64,000 bases of DNA, taken from Sulfurospirillum diekertiae (lineage in GTDB: Bacteria > Campylobacterota > Campylobacteria > Campylobacterales > Sulfurospirillaceae). The notes under the pieces were generated by a model. That model worked only from the letters and a program-made list of their open reading frames with translations. It did no database searches and was not told the DNA's origin. Where the stretch lies: NCBI RefSeq assembly GCF_002162315.1, contig NZ_CP021416.1:1066207-1130206 (forward strand). Reading direction: 5' to 3'. Positions 21,335 through 31,284 of the stretch are shown in pieces; position 1 is the first letter of the stretch; every line of letters begins with the position of its first letter. A program made the translations under genes and the position numbers.

Positions 21335-24300
21335 ATGTCACTCAAAGTTGTGTTATCACATAAAACAGAATACCATTACGACCGCTATGTCGCACTTTCC
21401 CCACACATCATTCGCTTGCGTCCAGCCCCGCACAGTCGTACTCCCATTGAGGCGTATTCGCTTAAAATCAAACCAGAAAATCATTTTATCAACTGGCAAC
21501 AAGACCCTTTTGGTAATTACTTAGCGCGCATTGTCTTTCCTGAAAAAACCAAAGAGCTGTGCATTGATGTGGAGATTATCGCCGATCTCATTACAATCAA
21601 TCCGTTTGACTTTTTTGTCGATGACTATGCCAAAGATTTTCCGTTTATCTACAAAAAAGAGCTTCAAAAAGAGCTGATACCTTACCTTGAAGAGAGTGAA
21701 AATGGGGCATTGTTGCGCGATTTTGTGCGCTCACTGGATTGTAAAAAACGCCCCATCATCGACTTTTTGGTCTATCTCAACAGTGAGATCAATCGACACC
21801 TCGCTTACACCATCAGGTTAGAGCCAGGGGTACAAACCTGCGAAGTGACGTTGGAGAAAAAACTGGGCAGTTGCCGTGATTTCGCATGGTTGTTTGTGCA
21901 AGTCCTTCGTCATTTAGGGCTTGCAGCGCGTTTTGTTTCAGGCTACCTTGTACAACTCAAAGCCGATGTGGCTTCCTTAGATGGTCCTAGTGGCCCAGAA
22001 GCGGACTTTACCGACCTTCACGCGTGGACAGAGGTGTATATCCCCGGAGCGGGTTGGGTCGGACTGGATTCGACCAGTGGACTTTTCGCCGGCGAGGGGC
22101 ATATACCGCTTGCCTGCACACCCTCTTACGAGAGCGCTTACGCGATAGAGGGACTGAGCGATAAATGCGAAACGGAATTTATTTATGACAATACCGTCAC
22201 GCGCATTTTTGAGTCACCGCGTGTCACCAAACCGTACCGTGAAGATCAGTGGGATGCTATTTATCAATTAGGGTTTGAGGTCGACAAAGCCTTAGAAGAG
22301 GGCGATGTTAGACTCTCCATGGGTGGTGAGCCGACCTTTGTCTCCATCGACGATATGGAAGGTGATGAGTGGAACACCACGGCTGATGGCGAGCACAAAC
22401 GCACGCTTGCCGACACACTTTCTCGAAAACTGTTGAGCTCTTTTACGAAAGGCGGAATGCTGCACTACGCGCAAGGCAAATGGTACCCGGGCGAGCCGCT
22501 TCCGAGGTGGCAAACCTCCATCATTTGGCGCAAAGATGGTAAGCCCATCTGGCACAATCCCGACCTACTTGCCGATATGAACGCTCAGTATAGCTACACC
22601 AACGACGATGCCAAACGTTTTTTAGCCAAACTGGCACTCACCCTTGGTATTAGCGATCAAAATATCGTTGAAGCTTACGAAGACCCATTGTATTACATCA
22701 TCAAAGAGTCTGAACTGCCCATCGACATTGACCCGATGAAGTCCGATTTGTCCGATTCGCTAGAGCGACAAACCATTGCCAAAGTGCTCTCAAAAGGGCT
22801 CAATAAGCCTGTGGGTTACGTGCTTCCACTCAATTTTGGAGCGACACAGTGGATGACTTCCTCATGGGAGCTCAGACGTGGTTACTTGTACCTCAGTGCG
22901 GGCAATTCACCCCTTGGCTTGCGACTGCCGTTGAGCTCTTTGGCGGAAAAACCGCACGCTGAGCTGGCGCTTCGTTTTGAGCCAGACCTTTTTGCCAGTT
23001 ATCCCAACCTTGGCGAGTATGCAGCAAATGCTCAAAAACGGTGTGAAAAAGCCGACGCAACGCTTTCTAAAACCCACACCTATAACACCTTTGTCCGTAC
23101 TGCATTATGTGCAGAAGTACGAGAGGGTAAGCTCTATATTTTCCTTCCACCGCTGAATCACTCGGAGGCTTTTTTAGACCTGATTGCCTGCATTGAAGCC
23201 GTTGCAGAATCTTTACATGTAAAGGTAATTTTGGAAGGCTACGAGCCTGCCCATGATCTTAGACTTGATCGCATCAAAGTGACACCCGATCCAGGAGTCA
23301 TTGAAGTGAACATTCAACCTGCCACTTCATGGAAGATGCTCAGCGACAATCTTTTACTCCTTTACAAAGATGCACATGAGTCTCGTTTGGGGACGGAAAA
23401 ATTTATGTTAGATGGTAAACACACGGGCACAGGCGGGGGCAATCATGTCACCATCGGAGCACTTCGCCCCGAAGATAGCCCACTGCTTCGCCGTCCCGAT
23501 CTGCTTCGAAGTCTCATTACCTTTTGGCAACATCATCCGGGGCTTTCGTATCTTTTCTCAGGCGCATTTATAGGTCCTACGTCCCAAGCGCCTCGCGTGG
23601 ATGAGGGCAGGGTGGAAAATCTGTACGAGTTAGAGATTGCCTTTTCGCAAATTCCTGAGGGAGAAACGGTGCCATTTTGGTTGACCGATCGCCTTTTCCG
23701 CCATATGCTGACCGACATCACGGGCAATACGCACCGAAGCGAATTTTGCATCGACAAACTCTATTCGCCTGATAGTTCCAGTGGCAGGCTGGGCATTTTG
23801 GAACTAAGAGCGTTTGATATGCCACCTCATGCCCAAATGGCACTGTTGCAGATGCTTTTGGTACGCACTTTAGTGGCTGTCTTTTGGAAAAAACCGTACA
23901 AACACAAACTGGTTCGTTGGGGTACGCAACTGCACGATAAATTTTTACTCGAACATTACGTTAAAGAAGATGTGCGTGACATTGTCGAATTTTTACAAGC
24001 GGAAGGGTATCCGTTTGAATTAAATTGGTTTGACCCTTTCTTTGAGTTTCGTTTCCCACTTTATGGCATGAGTACGATTGAAAACATGCACCTAGAACTG
24101 CGTGCCGCCATTGAGCCGTGGAATGTGTTGGGCGAGGAGAGCAGTTCGCAAGGTACCGCGCGCTATGTGGACTCTTCGCTGGAGCGCGTGCAAGTGAAGG
24201 TGCAAAACTTTACCCCCGAGCGTTATACGCTTACATGTAACGCTGTGGCGATTCCATTGGCTCCCACAGGCAGGGAAGGGGAGTTTGTGGCAGGCGTGAA

Positions 24301-24703
24301 GTACAAAGCGTGGGAGCCGTACTCGGCGCTTCATCCGACCATCGGCGCGGACACGCCTTTGGTGTTTGACGTAGTCGATACGTGGAACAAACGCTCCATC
24401 GGCGGAATGACCTACTTTGTGGCGCATCCGGGTGGGCGCAATTACGACACGTTTCCTGTAAACAGTTACGAAGCAGAGTCGCGCCGTATCAACCGTTTTT
24501 GGGACTTTAACCATACCCAAGGTGAGGCAGAGTACCAAACCAGTTCGGTTGTCACCCAACATACACTTTCAGCTGAGGGAAGCGAGCGTACGGTTGTTGT
24601 ACACAAACCCAAAGCACTCAAACAGTTCGTGTTTCAAGAGTTACCTATAAGCAGTGAATTTCCTCACACCCTCGATCTTAGACGTAAATGGAATGCCAAA
24701 TAG
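21335..24703 (+). CDS. transglutaminase-like / DUF2126 fusion protein
   Basis: 1122 residues. The N-terminal ~290 residues are a bacterial transglutaminase module with catalytic Cys in GSCRDFAW, His in DLHAWTEVY and Asp in GLDSTSG. The rest matches the DUF2126 family, beginning with RLSMGGEPTFVS and containing GGNHVTIG. Families of this kind occur in conserved neighbourhoods with circularly permuted ATP-grasp and alpha-E proteins, predicted from genome context to make or process peptide-like products. The substrate is unknown. The stop abuts the next ATG, so the genes are co-translated. This gene is visibly richer in G+C than the adhesin region, which could reflect horizontal origin. Confidence 0.88.
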   Translation: MSLKVVLSHKTEYHYDRYVALSPHIIRLRPAPHSRTPIEAYSLKIKPENHFINWQQDPFGNYLARIVFPEKTKELCIDVEIIADLITINPFDFFVDDYAKDFPFIYKKELQKELIPYLEESENGALLRDFVRSLDCKKRPIIDFLVYLNSEINRHLAYTIRLEPGVQTCEVTLEKKLGSCRDFAWLFVQVLRHLGLAARFVSGYLVQLKADVASLDGPSGPEADFTDLHAWTEVYIPGAGWVGLDSTSGLFAGEGHIPLACTPSYESAYAIEGLSDKCETEFIYDNTVTRIFESPRVTKPYREDQWDAIYQLGFEVDKALEEGDVRLSMGGEPTFVSIDDMEGDEWNTTADGEHKRTLADTLSRKLLSSFTKGGMLHYAQGKWYPGEPLPRWQTSIIWRKDGKPIWHNPDLLADMNAQYSYTNDDAKRFLAKLALTLGISDQNIVEAYEDPLYYIIKESELPIDIDPMKSDLSDSLERQTIAKVLSKGLNKPVGYVLPLNFGATQWMTSSWELRRGYLYLSAGNSPLGLRLPLSSLAEKPHAELALRFEPDLFASYPNLGEYAANAQKRCEKADATLSKTHTYNTFVRTALCAEVREGKLYIFLPPLNHSEAFLDLIACIEAVAESLHVKVILEGYEPAHDLRLDRIKVTPDPGVIEVNIQPATSWKMLSDNLLLLYKDAHESRLGTEKFMLDGKHTGTGGGNHVTIGALRPEDSPLLRRPDLLRSLITFWQHHPGLSYLFSGAFIGPTSQAPRVDEGRVENLYELEIAFSQIPEGETVPFWLTDRLFRHMLTDITGNTHRSEFCIDKLYSPDSSSGRLGILELRAFDMPPHAQMALLQMLLVRTLVAVFWKKPYKHKLVRWGTQLHDKFLLEHYVKEDVRDIVEFLQAEGYPFELNWFDPFFEFRFPLYGMSTIENMHLELRAAIEPWNVLGEESSSQGTARYVDSSLERVQVKVQNFTPERYTLTCNAVAIPLAPTGREGEFVAGVKYKAWEPYSALHPTIGADTPLVFDVVDTWNKRSIGGMTYFVAHPGGRNYDTFPVNSYEAESRRINRFWDFNHTQGEAEYQTSSVVTQHTLSAEGSERTVVVHKPKALKQFVFQELPISSEFPHTLDLRRKWNAK

Positions 24704-27184
24704 ATGAATTTTTTAGATAATTACAGTTCGGCTTCACTGTTTGATGAGATGTTGGATGACCAATTACGCGTTAGAGAGCATTGGCAACCGCTTCTTGAGC
24801 GTCTTGAATCTATGAGCAGTGAAGAGCTAGAGAACAAACAAGCGGAAATCGCGTGGCATTTGGAAGATAACGGTGTCACCTACAATGTCTACAACGACCC
24901 AGAGGACAATGGCAATCGCCCGTGGAGTTTAGACCCGATTCCTTTTATTATCACCAAAGAAGAGTGGAAAGGGATCAAACAAGGGATCAAACAGCGTGCC
25001 AAACTGTTCAATCTCATTTTAAAAGACCTTTACGGTGAGCAGAAGCTTTTAAAGGAAAATATTATTCCCGCCGAAGTGATTTACGGGCACAAAGGATTTA
25101 TTCCTGCTGTTCACACTTTGGGCTTGATGGAGGATTTTCAGCTCTATTTTTATGCACTCGACATGGCACGAGGGCCCGATGGTAAAATGTGGGTCATCAA
25201 CGATCGCACCCAAGCTCCCTCAGGTTTGGGGTATGCGGTGGAAAATCGTCTGACGATGAACATTGTCTCCAAAGACCTCTATCCCGAACACGAGATCAAA
25301 AAGTTGCTTCCCTTCATCGATGAGTTTAAAAAGCTGTTGAAAAAACTCTCCAAAGGTGACATCTCTAAAGCGGCACTTCTCACCCCAGGCCCTCGCAATG
25401 AGACCTACTTCGAGCATGCCTATTTGAGCTCTTTTTTGGAGATCAACTTAGTTGAAGGCGATGATCTGCTCTCCAAAAACGGCGCTTTGTGGCTGAAGAG
25501 TTTGAGTGGACTTAAACCCATCAATACCCTTTTGAGGCGTTTGGATGACCGTTTCTGCGACCCGCTTGAGCTTCGCAGTGACTCAAAGCTAGGCGTTGCA
25601 GGCTTGGTCGATAGCCTAAGGCAAGGCAATCTTGCGATGATCAATCCCATCGGCAGTGCGATTGTGGAGAACATCGGGCTCAACCCTTTTATGGAGCGCA
25701 TCTGCCATTACTTTCTCAATGAAGAGCTTTTACTCCCTCAAATTGCGACATGGTGGTGCGGACAAAGCCATGAGCTTGAGTATGTCTTAGAGCATTTTGA
25801 GAACCTTATTATCAAAAAAATTGATCGTACCGAAGCGATTCAGACGCATTTAGTCAAAAAACTCTCCAACGAGATGCGAACACAACTTAAAAATAGCATT
25901 ATCAAAAATCCGCATCAGTACGTTGCGCAAGAAGAGATCAATTTTTCGACCACGCCCTTTTATGCCAATGGAAAAATCGAGCCGCGTAATGCTGTTGTGC
26001 GCGCCTATGCTTTGAAAAAAAGTGAAAACTATACGGTGATGAATGGAGGCTTGGTGCGGGTGTCTTCCTCCAAAGATGCCCTTTTAGTCTCCTCGCAAAA
26101 AGGTGGAACAAGTAAAGATTTGTGGATTTTAGGCGAAGATGAGACGATCGATATGAGCTCCATTTTTAATACATTGCCTTATGTCGATGTTTCGATTCAC
26201 ACGATGCCAACGCGCAAAGCCGAGAACCTTTTTTGGTTGGGGCGTTATTTGTGCCGCACCATCACGACCATTCGTCTCATTCGCTATGTGGTCAAAAAGA
26301 TGACCAATTTTAGCCGCTATGAAGGGGCTTTGTCGTATGAGTCGCAACTGATTTTAGAAAAATCTTTGACGCACTTAACGATGACGTATCCAGGCTTTTT
26401 AGATGAAAAGATTGCGCAAAATCGCATGAGTGAAATCGAGTCGCTGATTAAAGACAAGAGTAAACAAGGCGGGCTTTCTTTTACGATGGAGATGCTCTTT
26501 AATGCCAATGTCTCGATCAAAAGTCTGCTTGCGATTGAGGCATGGAAACTCTTTGATAAGATGCAAAAAGAGTGGAGGGTCTTTATTCGTAAAATCAACT
26601 CTCCCACACAGACCATTTTAAGTGAACTCGATAAATTTTTACTCTACCTTGTCGCGTACAAAGAGTTGGTGGAAGAGAGTATGTACAAAGAGCAAGGCTT
26701 GATTTTGTATGACATCGGCTATAAGCTCGAATCGGCACTGCTAACGATCTCTAAAGCGCGCTCGATGCTCTGTGTCAAGCATGAAAAGTCAGCCAGTTAT
26801 GACATCTTAGAGGGCATGCTCAACTCCTGTGAGAGTTTTAATGCGTACCGAACGCAGTATAAAAGCTCACTCCAGTTGGATAATGTGTTGGAGTTTTTGA
26901 TTCTCAGCCCTCAGTTTCCAAAGTCGATTGCTTATTTGACAAATGAACTTTTGGAAGATTTAAAAGCACTTCCGAAGAGTAAAAAGTACCTCAGTAGCTA
27001 CGAAGAGCCTATTTTTCAAGCGTTTTCATCGCTGAAACTCACCACCGTTGCAACCTTGATGCAGATCGAAGAGGGCGGAACTGTTTACACGGTGCTCGAT
27101 GAATTCTTAGCCACGCTTACGACGCATTTTTCGCTCTGTTCGATGGAGCTTTCCAAAACCTATTTTTCACACTACGATGAGTAA
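24704..27184 (+). CDS. circularly permuted ATP-grasp protein fused to an alpha-E domain
   Basis: 826 residues. Residues ~1-480 are a circularly permuted ATP-grasp domain, with NDRTQAPSGLGYAVENR, LLTPGPRNETYFEHAYL and the late GGTSKDLWIL motif. Residues ~490-826 are an alpha-helical alpha-E domain starting at MPTRKAENLFWLGRYL. Permuted ATP-grasps of this class are thought to be amide or peptide ligases; no substrate is known. The fusion corresponds to two separate genes at 31274-33306, so the pair is represented twice here. It starts directly after the DUF2126 stop and is followed 3 nt later by a transglutaminase. Confidence 0.88.
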   Translation: MNFLDNYSSASLFDEMLDDQLRVREHWQPLLERLESMSSEELENKQAEIAWHLEDNGVTYNVYNDPEDNGNRPWSLDPIPFIITKEEWKGIKQGIKQRAKLFNLILKDLYGEQKLLKENIIPAEVIYGHKGFIPAVHTLGLMEDFQLYFYALDMARGPDGKMWVINDRTQAPSGLGYAVENRLTMNIVSKDLYPEHEIKKLLPFIDEFKKLLKKLSKGDISKAALLTPGPRNETYFEHAYLSSFLEINLVEGDDLLSKNGALWLKSLSGLKPINTLLRRLDDRFCDPLELRSDSKLGVAGLVDSLRQGNLAMINPIGSAIVENIGLNPFMERICHYFLNEELLLPQIATWWCGQSHELEYVLEHFENLIIKKIDRTEAIQTHLVKKLSNEMRTQLKNSIIKNPHQYVAQEEINFSTTPFYANGKIEPRNAVVRAYALKKSENYTVMNGGLVRVSSSKDALLVSSQKGGTSKDLWILGEDETIDMSSIFNTLPYVDVSIHTMPTRKAENLFWLGRYLCRTITTIRLIRYVVKKMTNFSRYEGALSYESQLILEKSLTHLTMTYPGFLDEKIAQNRMSEIESLIKDKSKQGGLSFTMEMLFNANVSIKSLLAIEAWKLFDKMQKEWRVFIRKINSPTQTILSELDKFLLYLVAYKELVEESMYKEQGLILYDIGYKLESALLTISKARSMLCVKHEKSASYDILEGMLNSCESFNAYRTQYKSSLQLDNVLEFLILSPQFPKSIAYLTNELLEDLKALPKSKKYLSSYEEPIFQAFSSLKLTTVATLMQIEEGGTVYTVLDEFLATLTTHFSLCSMELSKTYFSHYDE

Positions 27185-27187
27185 GCC

Positions 27188-28078
27188 ATGATGTACGAAA
27201 TCTACCACAAAACCGCCTTCAAATACGAAAGTCTTGTCACTTTTAGCCATAACATTGCCCGTCTCAAACCTAAAGACACACCGTTTCAACGCGTGGTGGA
27301 TTTTACGATGGAGATCACGCCCAAACCATATGAACTCAGCGAGTTCGATGATGTCTTTGGCAATCACACGACGCACCTTTTAATTCGTGAAGCGCATGAG
27401 TCGTTATCCGTCATTGGCAGGTCACGCGTTGAACTCGATGGCGATGCGATGCGTTTACATGTAAACACACTGCGTGCTCAAAGTACCACGTATGAGGCGT
27501 CGCTTGGCTTGTTGCAAGCGTTTGATCTTTTTGATCTGACGGCAAAGCCTTTTATGTTTGACTCAGAGCTGATTCCCAAAGCCTCACGTGGCATTGTTGA
27601 GTATGCGAAGCGTTCCTTTTTACCACAGCGCAATCTTGTGGATGCCGCACAAGAGTTTATGAACCGCATCTTTCAGGACTTTGCGTTTGTTGCAGGTTTT
27701 AGCGATATTACGACGCCGATTGAAGAGATTTTTGAGGCGAAAAAGGGTGTTTGTCAGGACTTTGCACAGTTTGCCATCGCCGCCCTTCGCTCCATTGGCC
27801 TGCCGGCTAAATACATGAGCGGCTACATCGAAACACTACCAGCCCCTGGCAAGCCCAAACTTTTTGGTGCCGATGCGTCGCACGCATGGTTTGCCTTGTA
27901 CATCCCACGTCTTGGCTGGATGGAGTTTGACCCAACCAACAACATCATCCCCGAAGATCAGCACATACTCCTTGGAAGCGGCAGAGATTACAACGATGTC
28001 GCACCCCTTAAAGGCGTCGTTTTAAGCAGCGGACAGAGCGAACTTTCCATCGAAGTGAATGTGCAAAAAGTGTTTTAA
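27188..28078 (+). CDS. transglutaminase-like protein with intact triad
   Basis: 296 residues. An N-terminal bacterial transglutaminase beta region (YEIYHKTAFKYESLVTFSHN) is followed by a catalytic domain with Cys in KGVCQDFAQF, His in DASHAWFALY and Asp in MEFDPTNN. It is the third gene of the left cassette and spaced 3 nt from the ATP-grasp/alpha-E gene. It is expected to be a cytoplasmic thiol peptidase or acyl-transfer enzyme of the same pathway. Unlike the counterpart at 30514-31284, it keeps the nucleophilic cysteine. Confidence 0.9.
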   Translation: MMYEIYHKTAFKYESLVTFSHNIARLKPKDTPFQRVVDFTMEITPKPYELSEFDDVFGNHTTHLLIREAHESLSVIGRSRVELDGDAMRLHVNTLRAQSTTYEASLGLLQAFDLFDLTAKPFMFDSELIPKASRGIVEYAKRSFLPQRNLVDAAQEFMNRIFQDFAFVAGFSDITTPIEEIFEAKKGVCQDFAQFAIAALRSIGLPAKYMSGYIETLPAPGKPKLFGADASHAWFALYIPRLGWMEFDPTNNIIPEDQHILLGSGRDYNDVAPLKGVVLSSGQSELSIEVNVQKVF

Positions 28079-28082
28079 AATC

Positions 28083-28094
28083 TTTACATGTAAA
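28083..28094. repeat. TTTACATGTAAA palindrome
   Basis: A perfect copy 5 nt after the transglutaminase stop and just before its terminator. Confidence 0.8.
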
Positions 28095-28108
28095 AAAGAA
28101 TAGACAAG

Positions 28109-28147
28109 AATTGGAATACTCAATAAAAATTGAGCTCCAATTTTTTT
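28109..28147 (+). terminator. terminator of the left transglutaminase cassette
   Basis: A hairpin with outer stem AATTGGA/TCCAATT, inner stem CTCAAT-AAAA-ATTGAG and a T-run through 28147. Confidence 0.85.
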
Positions 28148-28575
28148 ATTCTTCTGTTTTAAGTTTTTGCAAACCTGCAAAATATTTTTTTGTCGGTATA
28201 AAAAAGATTATAAAGATTACACTATAAAATATAGTATTGTAAACAATCCCAATTAGATTAAATCTTGGTAGTATATTTATAATCCACATTGAAGTGATTA
28301 AGATTGCAAATACAATGATTGAATATTTTGAACTTTCTTTAGGCTTTTTGACATCAATATTTTTAGCGATATAAGAAATTGAATATTTGACACCTAGGAA
28401 GAAAAAAAATGATATAGACAATATCCTTTAAAATTATTAATAAGCCTTTATCTAATGATTGACCTAGAAATTTATTGACAAAATATCCAGCCAGTAATCC
28501 AAAAAATGGAATGACAATTGAAGTTGTCAATATATGCGTAAACACAATACTGATAACAGATTTTTCTTTTTTCAT
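28146..28575 (-). CDS. small membrane protein of unknown function, frameshifted at A8/T8
   Basis: Two overlapping minus-strand frames join into one 142-residue protein if one base is removed from the A8 run at 28402-28409. The joined protein has about four hydrophobic helices and a charged linker (KNIDVKKPKESSKY). The start at 28575 (MKKEKSVISIVF) follows AGGAG; an upstream in-frame ATG lacks a good site. I do not recognise the family. It sits between the two convergent transglutaminase cassettes. Confidence 0.6.
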
Positions 28576-28599
28576 ACTGACTCCTGAATACAAACTTTA

Positions 28600-28611
28600 T
28601 TTACATGTAAA
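28600..28611. repeat. TTTACATGTAAA palindrome
   Basis: A perfect copy in the gap between the small membrane protein gene and the right cassette, 3 nt from the stop of the AstE-like gene. Confidence 0.8.
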
Positions 28612-28613
28612 GT

Positions 28614-29567
28614 TTAAAGATTATTTTGTGCGGATTCGACTTTGACGATGCGATAGGCAATCGCGTTTTGGAAAATGAGTGCATAGTCGTATTTGCAGGA
28701 GATGATGCCATCACACGGTGAGATGATCGTTTGAATGAGTGTACCATCCAGTGAGTTGAAAATGCGTGCTAAGGGTTGACCATGTACGACAGAGTCACCA
28801 ATGTTAGCAAGCGTATCAAAGAGTCCTGCAGCGGTACATTTAATTGCTTCAATATCATTTTGCATCACAATATTGCCGTGTGAACCTTCAAAGGTTGAAA
28901 AGTCAATCAGCTCTTTTTTCACTAAAAAGCGTACAATCGCATCAAAGACTTTGTTGGCTTCATGCTTGCGCAAAGTTCCTTTTTTCCCTGAAACGAGCGA
29001 AAATGCTTTGGCATTCCAGACTTGCCAGTTGTAAGTTAAAGAGACCGTGTCATTGGGGCTCTCTTCTTTGACATGAATAAAATCAAGCCCAAAAGCTCGT
29101 GCATCATCCACATAGTTCAAGCTTGACTGTAATATCTTGACATAAGGAATACACTCGGAATGATCCTTCCTCGCTTCCAGTAAAATCGCGTAGTCATAGT
29201 TATTGGTTTTTTCAAATAATCGTGCAGCAATGCGTTGGGTGGTTTCGCCTTTTTCGTAACCTGGAAACATTACATCAATATCGGTGTTATCCAGTGGCCA
29301 AAAATTCTTCCCCATATTAAAGGAGTAGGGGTTGACTGTGGGCACAACAAGAATTTCACCTTTAACAAAAGCGGCATTGGCGAGTTCTTGTTGACGTAAA
29401 AAACGTACCAACTGTGATGCAACCCAAAGCTGATCAATGGCATTGCCCATCATAGGGCCTACAATAACGCAACTGGGTACTGTGCCCTCTCTTCCAAAAC
29501 GGAAGCCTTTGACTTTGAGAGGATTGCGACTTAAAGAACTTATCTCAAATAAAACTTCTTCTTTCAT
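28614..29567 (-). CDS. AstE/AspA-like M14 peptidase paralogue lacking zinc ligands
   Basis: 317 residues, the same length as and clearly paralogous to its upstream neighbour. It keeps the C-terminal lipoyl-like segment (ISPCDGIISCKYDYALIF). At the zinc site the expected H-x-x-E is replaced: Met39 and Asn42 align with His42 and Glu45 of the neighbour, and Glu129 aligns with His129. It is therefore probably not a zinc hydrolase and may act as a partner subunit. The upstream gene's stop overlaps its start by 4 nt, which suggests equal expression. The substrate is unknown. Confidence 0.8.
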   Translation of the reverse strand: MKEEVLFEISSLSRNPLKVKGFRFGREGTVPSCVIVGPMMGNAIDQLWVASQLVRFLRQQELANAAFVKGEILVVPTVNPYSFNMGKNFWPLDNTDIDVMFPGYEKGETTQRIAARLFEKTNNYDYAILLEARKDHSECIPYVKILQSSLNYVDDARAFGLDFIHVKEESPNDTVSLTYNWQVWNAKAFSLVSGKKGTLRKHEANKVFDAIVRFLVKKELIDFSTFEGSHGNIVMQNDIEAIKCTAAGLFDTLANIGDSVVHGQPLARIFNSLDGTLIQTIISPCDGIISCKYDYALIFQNAIAYRIVKVESAQNNL

Positions 29568-30517
29568 AGGGTAGTATCCTCTTTTGGGTCTTCAAGTATA
29601 CGTGCAAGAAGTGAGCCTTCATACACAACAGGGTATTCACGAATGGTAAATAATAGCCCATTACACGGGCTAATAATCGTCTCTTCAATCGTTCCAGAGA
29701 GTGGGTCTATAATCTCGCCGAGTTTTTCGCCTTTGAGAACGGTGACATTGTGTTCTAAAATAGGGATGAAAATACCCGGTTTTGAAGCGTTGACAAAAAA
29801 GACTTCAGAATGTAGGTTTGAAACCATCGTTTTAGTCGTTGGAAGCACAGGTCTATCGATGATACCCACATGTGCCAATAGGTTTAAAATACCTTTGGTT
29901 AGGCTTTGTCCGTACTCTTTGGTGATGCGCATTCCTACACCCATCTCTACAACGAGTGTTTTAGTTCCAAGTGAATTCATTGCATGGGCAAAGGTAGATT
30001 CTAAAACAGTGACAGCATCGTACACCCAAATAAACTCAATGTCGAGTTTTTCTGCTAAGGGGATAAGTTCATCGGCGGTTGAGCGACTAATGCGCACTTG
30101 AGGAAGTTCGCGTAAAAAGATGTTGCTCGCATGAATATCGATGGCAAAATCACTGCCTCTAACCGTATCAACAATGGCACTCGCCACTTGCGCAGGCAAA
30201 AAATCAGAGGTATTCCCTGGAAAATTACGATTGAGATCGACATCGTAAAAAGGAAAACCTCTCGTGATACTGTCGATGCCCATAGGGTTCATGGAAGGGT
30301 AAATGTCCACAATGCCTTTAATGCAATGTTTATTGGTATTGAGCCATTTTGCAAGCAGATAACAGACGTATTGTCCTTCGATCTCATCGCCATGAATACC
30401 TGTGACAATAGAGATGCGTTTGGTTGACGTGCTAATGTCTTCCGGCGCAAAACGGTTACGTCTAAGCGTTAAGGTTTCATTGACCGGCAAGTTAACATTA
30501 AAGATCTCTTCAATCAT
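29564..30517 (-). CDS. AstE/AspA-like zinc carboxypeptidase/deacylase
   Basis: 317 residues of the succinylglutamate desuccinylase/aspartoacylase branch of the M14 superfamily. Zinc ligands are visible at His42 and Glu45 (TGIHGDEIEG) and His129 (AIDIHAS), with DLNRNFPG between them and a C-terminal lipoyl-like segment. It would hydrolyse an amide bond on an acylated amino acid or a peptide-like compound. Position between a degenerate paralogue and a transglutaminase-like gene, with 4-nt overlaps on both sides, places it in the right cassette's pathway. Confidence 0.87.
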   Translation of the reverse strand: MIEEIFNVNLPVNETLTLRRNRFAPEDISTSTKRISIVTGIHGDEIEGQYVCYLLAKWLNTNKHCIKGIVDIYPSMNPMGIDSITRGFPFYDVDLNRNFPGNTSDFLPAQVASAIVDTVRGSDFAIDIHASNIFLRELPQVRISRSTADELIPLAEKLDIEFIWVYDAVTVLESTFAHAMNSLGTKTLVVEMGVGMRITKEYGQSLTKGILNLLAHVGIIDRPVLPTTKTMVSNLHSEVFFVNASKPGIFIPILEHNVTVLKGEKLGEIIDPLSGTIEETIISPCNGLLFTIREYPVVYEGSLLARILEDPKEDTTL

Positions 30518-31284
30518 TGCTCATCCTTACCAATTCTGCCTGTAATCTCTAAGATATGCTGACGTTTACCAATGTAACTGCCTCGATGGGTTTGGCACTC
30601 AGAAAAATCACGTCCATGGGCGATCTTAATATAAGGTTCATCATTAATCAGTGTGCCATTGAGTGGGTCAAACCCTCTCCAGTCTCCATCAACAAACGCT
30701 TCAACCCATGTATGGGTTTTGTTGATACCATCGATAAAGCCGTTGACAAAGCGTGCAGGTATATGACTTTGTCGTAAGAGCGCAATTAAAAGATGACTAA
30801 AATCTTGACTCAATCCCTCTTTATAGAGTAAAAAAGTCTCCAGTCCTTTGGCTTTACTGATCTCAATGGGTTTAAACTGCTCAAAAAGTGTTTGAGTTAA
30901 GAAATACGCTTTTCGAAAATCCGTTACAGGGAGTTTGAGTGAACGGGAAAAATCGTGCAAAACCATGCTAAATGGAGCAAGTGTAGAGTACGGAAGATAA
31001 AGCTCTACTGGCTCATTATCATGATAAACATAAGGTAAAAGTTCAATCTCACCTTCCATGCTCGCTTTAAGCGCACGATGAGGTTTTCCGATAAACCCAT
31101 AGACCAACTGGTTACCAAAACCATCTCGTGTCTTTTGATAGGGAATCGTATCATTTAAAGTGAGCTTCCAATCAATAAGCTGTTGTATCGCATTGGTGTG
31201 AGGCACTATGCGTAGACAAAAATGATGGTTGCGTACTGGCTCATCAAATGTGAGCGTAAAATCATAAGAAAAATTAACTTTCAT
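30514..31284 (-). CDS. transglutaminase-like protein with Cys-to-Ser substitution
   Basis: 256 residues with the same fold pattern as the other transglutaminases here. The catalytic motif reads KEGLSQDFSH, placing Ser159 where family members have Cys, while His191 (KTHTWVEAF) and Asp206 (RGFDPLNG) are kept. The codon is AGT, one base from TGT. It could be inactive, use serine, or serve for binding. It overlaps the alpha-E gene by 11 nt and the AstE-like gene by 4 nt. Confidence 0.82.
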   Translation of the reverse strand: MKVNFSYDFTLTFDEPVRNHHFCLRIVPHTNAIQQLIDWKLTLNDTIPYQKTRDGFGNQLVYGFIGKPHRALKASMEGEIELLPYVYHDNEPVELYLPYSTLAPFSMVLHDFSRSLKLPVTDFRKAYFLTQTLFEQFKPIEISKAKGLETFLLYKEGLSQDFSHLLIALLRQSHIPARFVNGFIDGINKTHTWVEAFVDGDWRGFDPLNGTLINDEPYIKIAHGRDFSECQTHRGSYIGKRQHILEITGRIGKDEQ

